A DNA stretch of 64,000 bases, taken from NCBI GenBank assembly GCA_029990175.1, contig JARKIP010000211.1, forward strand, positions 558,001 through 622,000, read 5' to 3'. Shown here in pieces: positions 56,687-64,000 of the stretch (position 1 is the stretch's first letter; every line of letters begins with the position of its first letter). Under the pieces are notes generated by a model. It did no database searches. It was not told where the DNA came from and worked only from the letters and a program-made list of their open reading frames with translations. Source of the DNA: Petunia secreta. Lineage: Eukaryota > Streptophyta > Magnoliopsida > Solanales > Solanaceae. A program made the position numbers and the translations under genes.

Positions 56687-58336
56687 GGAAAGTGAAAACT
56701 GAGAGTCTCAGGCTTTAAAATTTGTCGCTTTCGGCTTTTGAATATTATTTGTATATATTGCCTTGAATGTTACTGCTTTGATATGTTTGAACTGTATATA
56801 CACAATTGTCTTTTCTCGTACACCTCTGAGTCTTCTGGAACACTGCACACATGCACGCCAGTTTCGCTTCGGCGTCTGGAATTTCTGTCGTGTCTCAGGA
56901 CACAAAAAGTTAACCCTTCTTAGGAGGAGGTGCGTTGGGTTAGGCCGTTAGACGTTGTCGACCGGTACCCCCGAGGCACTTCCAAAGTGCCAGAAACTGT
57001 AGAACAAGAACTCATTGAGTCACCTAGAGTTGAACCTGTGCTTTTATCTAGGCCAATTTATTTGCATGTCATTAGACTTAGTGAGGTGCGGTACACCGGT
57101 ACCGCACTCGTCTAGGCTGACTCCCTCATGTCATAGTGGGGCCCGTGTCCCCAAAAGATATATCATGGGCATATTATTTGTTTAGTCGAAGGGTTGTTAT
57201 GCTGACCGATCACCGAGGGACGAGAGCCAAATTTTGAAAAAAAAAAAAGTGAAAATGATAGAAAAATTGGGTTTAGTCCCGTGTCTCGAAATATTTTTGT
57301 TTAGTTGTCCTTTTACGCCGTTATAATGGCGAAAATTTTTCAAATTTTTTTAGTCTCATTTTACGTCCGGGCTTGGTCCCAAGTGTTAGAAAATAATGTG
57401 TCATAGTTTTGCGCCGTTATAATGGCGAAATTTTGGGACTCTTTTGTGTTGAGTTTGTATCCGAGTCAAGTTCATATTTTGAAATTAATTTATCGGGGTT
57501 TTACGCCGTCATAATGGCCAATTTTAGAAATCAATTTTGCGTCTAATTTGTGTAAAATTTTGTGTCGTCCTAATTGCCAGACTTTGTAAATACTCTTAAA
57601 AAAAAAAATTCTCGAATTAGATCAAAGAGTTTGTTTCAAACAAAGAAAAAAATAAAAACAAAAACAAAAAAAATTGTGTCCATCTTTGCGTTGTCGTAAT
57701 ATCCGATTTTGGAGTCACCTTTCGGATAAGAAAATAGTTTGTTTCATAATCTGTTCTTAAGTTCCGTTTCGAATCTCCGGTTGAGTCTTAATTTTCAAAA
57801 AAAAAAATGTTTATTTCAGGGTCCCACTTCATTTGTTTTGTTTAAGGTCAAGTCAGGGTGCATACGATAAATTGCAATTAGTTAAGTTGCATTTTGCGTT
57901 GATCTTGGTAGAATAATTTGACTCCGCTAAAAAGTCGAGTCTCATTATTTTTACCGTCCAGTGTACCCGCCCAATGTGTCAGTTTGTATATGTATTTTGA
58001 CTCGTGCATCACATCAAGCATTTTATTTTGAGTTCGTCTCGGGTCGTTTTTTCTAAGCTACGCTTGTTGAGTCGAAAAAAAAAATCAAATCATCCAATTT
58101 TGTTCTAATTTTGCTCAAGGCATGTAGCAATCTTTCGGGGATGCGACCGGTACACTCGGCTTACGCCGTTAACTATTTCGGGATGACGCATAACAACCCT
58201 AGGCTGCAATCTGTGATTCTTTTGTGCTAACCTGATTTGTTTGAATAGTTTGGAGTTGGAGATTTGGTACGGAGTCCTGGCATCGACCTATCCGTACAGA
58301 ACTAAATCAAAGGGACCTGTGACTTCACCCGTAGCC
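56687..58336 (+). other. Leader of the Ogre-like element with hairpins and degenerate repeats
   Basis: A perfect hairpin at 57086-57107 has 9-bp arms (GTGCGGTAC/GTACCGCAC) around ACCG. From 57315 to 57706 about five degenerate copies of acgccgttataatggcgaaa occur at spacings of roughly 60-125 bp; the best ones form a CGCC/GGCG stem. No conserved protein is evident before gag. Confidence 0.65.
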
Positions 58337-60468
58337 ATGCCATCTGATGGAGAGAGATCCGAGACCGGTGCCCAGGAACTCTTGGCACTGGAAAATGAGA
58401 GATTGACGGGGGAGGTCCAAACTTTGAAACAACTCATGGCCGACATGCATCACGCACTGACCACAGGACGGGCACCTCCTCTTGTTCCAACCAACCTAGA
58501 TGGGGTTGTGCCGACAGCGGTACAACGAGCACCGGGCACATCTACGGCAGTTGAGGATCCCACTTATCCTACTGGTCTTGCCCTTGTCCGTGGCGTAACA
58601 AATGAAGCTGAAGTGCGTCCTCATGCACCACCTCCACCAGAGGGACAATATGGCCCACCTCCAGCACAAGTGCCAGTTTTTCAAGGCCCAGCTAGGCCAG
58701 TCACAGCCAGGTGCAACAGTGACTCATATGATCAGGGGTTCCATCGCGAGTCTCAAGTTGAGGTTGATCGATCAGGAAAGCTTGATGAAAGCGAGGTTCT
58801 GAGAAAGGTGAAGGGCCTAGAACAAGCAGTAAGGATCATTCAGGGATATGGAGATCATACCAACATTTCTTTCAAGGATCTTAGCCCCTACCCCGAATTG
58901 CAATTTCCAGAGGGATTCACAGTGCCAAAGTTCGATCTATACACTGGGCAAGGAGATCCAAGAGTTCATATGAAGACCTACTGCAACAAAATGAGAGGGG
59001 TCAAGAAAGACAAGCTGTTGATAGCCTACTTTTCCGAAAGCTTGGGGGTGCAGCTGCTGAATGGTTCATGAGGCAGGATATAACTAAATGGTTGGCATTT
59101 GATGACATGGCGCAGGCATTCTACGACCAGTACAAGTACCACATTGAAGTTTTGCCAGATCGATCCTCTTTGGATGCGATAAAAAAGAAGCCAAGTGAAA
59201 GCTTTAGGGAGTACGCCCTCAGATGGCGCGAGCAGGCCGCTCGAGTGAGCCCCGCAATACCGGACGACGACATGGTCCGTTTGTTCATCGAGGCGCAAGA
59301 TGAGGCGTTCTATGGTGCATTGATCGCCGCCTTTGGGAAATCGTTTAGTGAAGTCGTCAAGATGGGAGAAATGATTGAGAGGGCAGTCAAAGCTGGTAAG
59401 ATTGTGAGCCAGACCACACTGAAAGCAACTACACAGGCTGTGCAGGCAGGAGCCTTTGGGAAGAAGAATCAAGATGATGTAGCCATGGTGGGTTCGAGTT
59501 CACGAAAGTGGAGCGAGAAAGGATACAATCAAACCCACTCATACCAAGCTCCACAAATATACCCTCCACAACACTACTACACCCCACAAAATCCGCAGTA
59601 TTCCGTCCCTCCACCCCAATACTCAATCCATACAGTGCAACCATATGCTCCAATATCGTCTTATCCGCAATGGCGCGCTCCAACCACACATCCTATATAT
59701 CCCACTCTCCAAACTCCACATAACCAATTCCAGCCTCCACCGAACCTTCCCTACCGACCAAGAGGTCCTCCAGTTTTTTGCCCAAAATTTGAGTATAAAA
59801 AGGCGCATCAAGCGAAAAAGAATGAGTTCACGCCAATTGGAGAATCTTATGCCGAACTTTTTCAGAAGCTGCAAGATTTGGACATACTGAAACCGATCAA
59901 TGGAGGAATGCATCCTAGGGATAGGATTGACGACTCTCGTCAATGTGCTTACCATTCAGGTGCACCGGGGCATGACACTGAGGATTGCCATTTTCTCAAG
60001 AAGGATATCCAAGCTTTGATTGATAACGGTCAGATTCAAGTTGAGGGTTCAGATGCACCAGATATAGATCGGAACTCATTGCCTGTCTGTGATGATGTGC
60101 ATATGGTGGGTATGGTGGATGTAGAATATTTGAGAGCTGAATCTGCAATGCCGATAGTACCTGTTGGTAATGTGTCAATTCGGGCTAACCAGATGCTTGT
60201 GACAGTGAACCGTGTTCCTGAAATCGAGTTTGGGGTAGCAGACAGAGTAAGAGGTGGTGAAATGAAGAAGACGAACATGTCTCTTGAGAAGCCAATTCCA
60301 TGTCTTACCGGGTCATTCATCAATCCCAAAGAAGTGAAGTCTACCCTGATGGAAGTTGGGCAAATTGAGGAAAAGCAGAAGATGTTGCCAGATTCAGGGA
60401 ATTTTTTTTTGGTATCAGCATGGTACATTTTGGTGAAAGGCTCAAGAATGCTTAACACAGAAAACTAG
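58337..60468 (+). pseudogene. Gag of the Ogre-like element, frameshifted
   Basis: The ATG at 58337 gives MPSDGERSETGAQ; the in-frame TTG at 58241 was rejected as a start. Residues 13-40 form a short coiled coil (LLALENERLTGEVQTLKQLM). A proline-rich linker is followed by the Gag domain (FPEGFTVPKFDLYTGQGDPR). One base is missing near 59041 (aagcttgggggtgcagctgc), after which the frame resumes with GAAAEWFMRQD, KPSESFREYALRWREQA and MVRLFIEAQ, then a P/Y/Q-rich stretch. A zinc knuckle C-X2-H-X5-H-X4-C (CAYHSGAPGHDTEDC) follows. The frame ends at 60468 with no protease or RT after it. Confidence 0.82.
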
Positions 60469-61783
60469 CCCTGACTTGCAATTGAGTGACTGTGAAATGT
60501 TGTAGCTTGTTTTGCTAATCTTTTTATGTACTTGGTTATTTAAGGGTTGTAATCCAAGTACATTATTTTGCTTGTTTTGTTTGTTCAAACCCTTATATCC
60601 TCAATTCAATGAAAAGCGGGATCCTTTTCTCGTCTCAACATTCTGTCTCTTATTTTCCTTCTTGATCTTATTTTCTTAGTATTCTGTTTTATGTTTTGTC
60701 GACCTTAATAACATGACATGCGTGCGGAATTTACGTCTTGATCTAAACACGCGCTCTGGCATTGAGCTATTTGAGTAGTAAAGAGGGATAAAAGAGGGAG
60801 TTGAAATAAGTTGGAAATTAATCAGTAGTCATCCGATAAGGGAGAGTGGTGAGAAGTTCAAAATCGTGCACGGTCGCTGCGACCGAATTTGAAATACTAT
60901 GTTTTGAGAACCATCGTTGGAATAGAGGTCGAGGACACGTGTGGATCAATCCAGGTCAATTGATTGAACCATTATTTGTGCGAGGCATTCTCGGGTCGGG
61001 ATGACGAACGGCTTTCGTTTCTTCTACCCAAACACTATATCCTTTTGTCAGTCTTTTTTTAGCCTTGTTTTGGTTTTTTCTTTGGCCTACCCTCCCTTGG
61101 AATCAATTTGATGTGATTAAAAAAAAAAAAAAAAAAAAGAGAAAAAAAGGGAAAAGAAAAAAAGAGAAAAGAGGAAGCAAAAAAAAACAACAAAAATCTA
61201 CCTCAGTGGTAGAGCTACGTCTGACCTGATTCCTCTCAAAAGGATACGTAGGCAACCATTCCGGTGCGGTCATAACAGGGGAGAGTCCATTTTTTCCCCT
61301 GTTCCTCGTTGACGCAAAAGCTTGCCTCCAAGTTTGCGGCCAATGTCAAAAGAAATTCAGATCCCCAATGTATGCTAAACTGGGGCAGAAGTTTGTTTTT
61401 ATTTTATTTTTTAAAAAAATAAAATAAAATAAAAACAAACTTCTATGTTTTGTACCATCTATTCACATGTTTCATTGAGATATCAGTCTCGAAATCAAAG
61501 AGGGAACTCAAAGCACTCCAGTTTGTCCTAAACTGGGGCAGAAGTTTAGTGTATTTTTAAAAGAAAAGGAGAAAGTCAATCCCTTTTGCTATCTTTGTGT
61601 TCATCTCGGGGGAAAGTCTCAATATCCCCTATGTTTGCATATCAGAAAATTCAAAAGATAATTCCTCGGGTTTTCAATAAATTGGGGCCTCAGTTAGTTA
61701 TTATTTTAAAAAAGAAATGATTCCAAGAGTTGTAATATTTTACCAAGTCGTTTCATGAGATGCTTTCATACCGCTCTTCAAAA

Positions 61784-61831
<48 letters not shown>

Positions 61832-62880
61832 AAAAGAAGGAATCCCCAATTTGCCTAAACTGGGGAAAAGTTCGGTTTATTTTTCAAAAGCGGTGATTTC
61901 AAATCTTGTAATGCTCATTCTAGTCGTCTCATGAGATGTTTTGAGTTTTTGTGTTGTATCCTTCTCTTCATAGCCTAACCAGATCCAATATTACAGTCCA
62001 AATAAAGACCCTTCTGACCGATCATTGAGAATGTCAAGCCGAGTAAGGTATCAAGGGATAAGATCCACACTGTAAAGTCGCTTTCTTAAGCCGACAATCG
62101 CATTAGGAGTTTGGAGCACAAAGGTCATTAAAGGAGAAATTCTCCAGGAAATTAAGATGAAGGCCAAAAGTGAAGAAAGAAAGGAAATACGGGGTCGAGC
62201 AGCAAGGAGAGATGGGAGGTCGATTGGGAAGGAGCGAAAAAAATGAAAGAATGAAAAAAAAAAAAATGAAGTCTTGTCAGTGAAAACCTGAAAAGGTGTT
62301 GCAAGGCAATGGTGAGGTAAAAGAACAAAGAGAGAGGCTAGTCAGTGAAAACCCCGAGGGGCACTACTAGTCGACTGAGGGTCGTGGAATTCGTCATCAA
62401 GTTTGGGTTGAGAAAGATTGTCAAACTGGGAGCAAGTTCAGAAATACCTCGCGTGAACGGATGAAGGGTTGATTCTAATTGCATGTCATGTTTACTAAGG
62501 TTGTCGTTTTACCTTCAAATAAGTTTCTTCTACCTACCAGGAACATCTTTCGTTCGATATCTCCTTTTGAGTTTCTTCACTTTCTTTTTTATTTATCTCT
62601 TTCTCATTATTTTCGGGCATTCAGAAAGGTTTTGCAAAGCTTCTTTACAAGTTTTAGTTGTACCAGAACAAAGTCGGGAATGGGAGCCCAATACCGAGAT
62701 TGTACCATGAAGATCACCAGGAAATGGTTTGTTATTTCTACAATGTGTGACCAAAGACCGATATGAGAATTTGGGTTGGGAAGTGTGAGAACACAACTAC
62801 ATCAAGTCAGTTGCTCGTCGGGGACAAACTTGAAGAGCAAAAAAAGAAATAAAGAAAGAAATCAGGGACTATCTGAGCAG
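60469..62880 (+). other. Non-coding region of the Ogre-like element after gag
   Basis: No reading frame with retroelement motifs is present. It contains poly-A and purine runs (61118-61195, 61786-61835), four spaced copies of a 'ctaaactggggcagaagttt'-like phrase (about 61375, 61528, 61672 and 61853) and a perfect A/T-rich hairpin at 61387-61444. In related elements I associate such sequence with the part between pol and the 3' LTR, implying that pol has been deleted. Confidence 0.6.
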
Positions 62881-62904
62881 GGAGCCGTGGTTTTCAACTT
62901 TCAA

Positions 62905-64000
62905 GACAAGAACCATTGGGATAATGGGATGGAATTTTCAACTTTAAACACAAGACCCATTGGGATGATGGGATTCAAGTTTTAACGCAAGGCCCATTGG
63001 GATAATGGGATTCAATTTTCAGAACAAGACCTGTCAGAGTGATGGTTTGCAATTTCAGCTTTCTGTCAAGACCCATTGGGATAATGGATTACAATTTTTC
63101 AATTTTTGGAAGAAGCATGACCCATCAGAGTGATGGTTTTCAATTTGCAGCATAAGCAAGACCTATCAGAGTGATGGTTTCTAATTTTCAACAAAAAGCA
63201 AAACCCATCAGAGTGATGGTTTTTCAATTTTCGGAAGAAGCAAGACCCATCAGAGTGATGGTTTCCAATTTCCAGCATAAGCAAGACCCATCAGGGTGAT
63301 GGTTTCTAATTTTCAACAAAAAGCAAGACCTATCAGAGTGATGGTTTTCAATTTTCGGAAGAAGCAAGACCCATCAGAGTGATGGTTTTCAATTTCCAGC
63401 ATAAGCAAAACCCCTCAGAGTGATAGTTTTCAATTTCCAGACTCATCAGAGTGATGGTTTTCAATTTTCAGAACAAGATCCATCGGAATGATGATTTCCA
63501 ATTTCCAGTAGAAGCAAGACCAATCAGAGTGATGGCTTTTATTTCTAACAAGAGCAAGACCCATCAGAGTGATGGTTTTAAATTCTAGCAAGAGCAAGAC
63601 CCATCAGAGTGATGGTTTTAAATTCCAACAAGAGCAAGACCCATCAGAGTGATGGTTTTCAGAAGAAGCAAGACCCATCAGAGTGATGGTTTTCAATTCT
63701 CAACAGAAGTAAGACCCATCAGAGAGATGGTTTTATTTTTTAGCAAAAGTAAGACCCATCAGAGTGATGGTTTTCATTTCAGCAAGAAAAAGACCCATCA
63801 GAGTGGTGGTTCCAGTTTTACATTCAAGTTAAAGTCCGTCAAAGCGGCAATTTTACTTTCAAGTCAAAGCCCGTCAAAGCGGCAATTTCTACTTTCAAGT
63901 CAAAGGCCGTCAAAGCGGCAATTTCTACTTTCAAGTCAAAGCGGCAATTTTACTTTCAAGTCAAAGGCCGTCAAAGCGGCAGTTTAAACTTTAGAGGCAA
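62905..64000 (+). repeat. Tandem hairpin-repeat array of the Ogre-like element
   Basis: About 25-30 units of roughly 35-50 bp in three classes: first CCCATTGGGATAATGGG (near 62912-63087), then about 19 units with CCCATCAGAGTGATGG (63029-63812), then GCCGTCAAAGCGGC (63835 to the window end). Every class has a short inverted repeat, joined by a linker such as ttttcaattt...agcaaga. Near 63030-63090 the first two classes alternate. The array continues beyond the window. Confidence 0.88.

Larger units (their letters stand above)
53051..64000 (+). mobile_element. Ogre-like Ty3/gypsy element (left part), nested in the copia LTR, without visible pol
   Basis: Starts with a 3,615-bp LTR (TGTAATCACC...GGTCGTGACA) followed by a TGGCGACTCCGCTGGGGA primer site, the type I recall for Ogre elements (tRNA-Arg). 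A structured leader, a frameshifted gag, a long non-coding region and hairpin repeats follow to the window end. Very long LTRs and 3' tandem repeats fit Ogre/Tat elements. The expected protease, RT and integrase are absent from the 3.5 kb after gag, so this copy is internally deleted or belongs to a non-autonomous family. Its 3' LTR lies beyond the window. Confidence 0.8.

Noticed and set aside
62905..63812. Regular hairpin repeats of about 40 bp recalling a CRISPR array
   Set aside because: The linkers are similar to each other and not unique spacers, the setting is a plant retroelement, and no cas-like gene is present.

Overview
This window looks like a stretch of nuclear chromosome from a solanaceous plant, probably Nicotiana or a close relative. 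The reasons are an intact single-exon plant F-box/kelch gene (SKIP30-like), plant FLZ and F-box gene remains, tRNA-derived SINEs of the TS/SolS type, several plant MITEs, and a dense load of Ty3/gypsy (Tat lineage) and Ty1/copia LTR retrotransposons. I see no bacterial operon, organelle insert, CRISPR array or pararetrovirus. The genus is an inference.

Layout. 1-8988: AT-rich DNA that becomes the probable multi-exon 5' leader of the SKIP30 gene. It holds two SINEs on the minus strand and a 608-bp hAT-type MITE with a perfect 8-bp target duplication. 8989-10026: SKIP30-like coding sequence. 10691-21389: element A, a young Tat-lineage retrotransposon on the minus strand, with a perfect GAGAT duplication and two differences between its LTRs. 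Its gag-pro and pol are intact. 21395-33651: host DNA with four MITEs, AT-rich repeats, two decayed F-box genes in tandem and the first exon of an FLZ gene. 33652-44492: element B, an older relative of A on the plus strand with broken gag and pol. 46097-53050: a Ty1/copia element with disabled gag-pol, whose 3' LTR is cut by the next element. 53051-64000: the left part of a large Ogre-like element with a 3.6-kb LTR and a frameshifted gag. No pol follows gag; instead there is a long non-coding region with an array of hairpin repeats that runs off the window.

Most notable features. (1) Elements A and B both carry, antisense to gag-pol and between pol and the 3' LTR, a five-exon gene with identical intron phases (1,1,1,0). 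It encodes a protein of 837 or 860 aa and has its own TATA box. Its reading frame is intact in both elements, even though gag and pol of B have decayed. (2) gag-pro and pol of element A lie in one frame separated by a single UAG followed by CAACCA, which fits the CAR-YYA readthrough context. (3) The Ogre-like element has tandem repeats in which the stem sequences differ between repeat classes while pairing is kept. (4) Element B inserted just behind the first exon of an FLZ gene, and the zinc-finger exon is not found in the window.

How the parts act together. Apart from SKIP30 (an SCF ubiquitin-ligase adaptor), functional content is retroelement biology. A can plausibly make Gag-Pro and, by readthrough, Gag-Pro-Pol. 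The antisense gene would be transcribed from the opposite end and converge with pol, so sense and antisense transcripts overlap. All family names are from recognition of motifs by eye; no database search was run.
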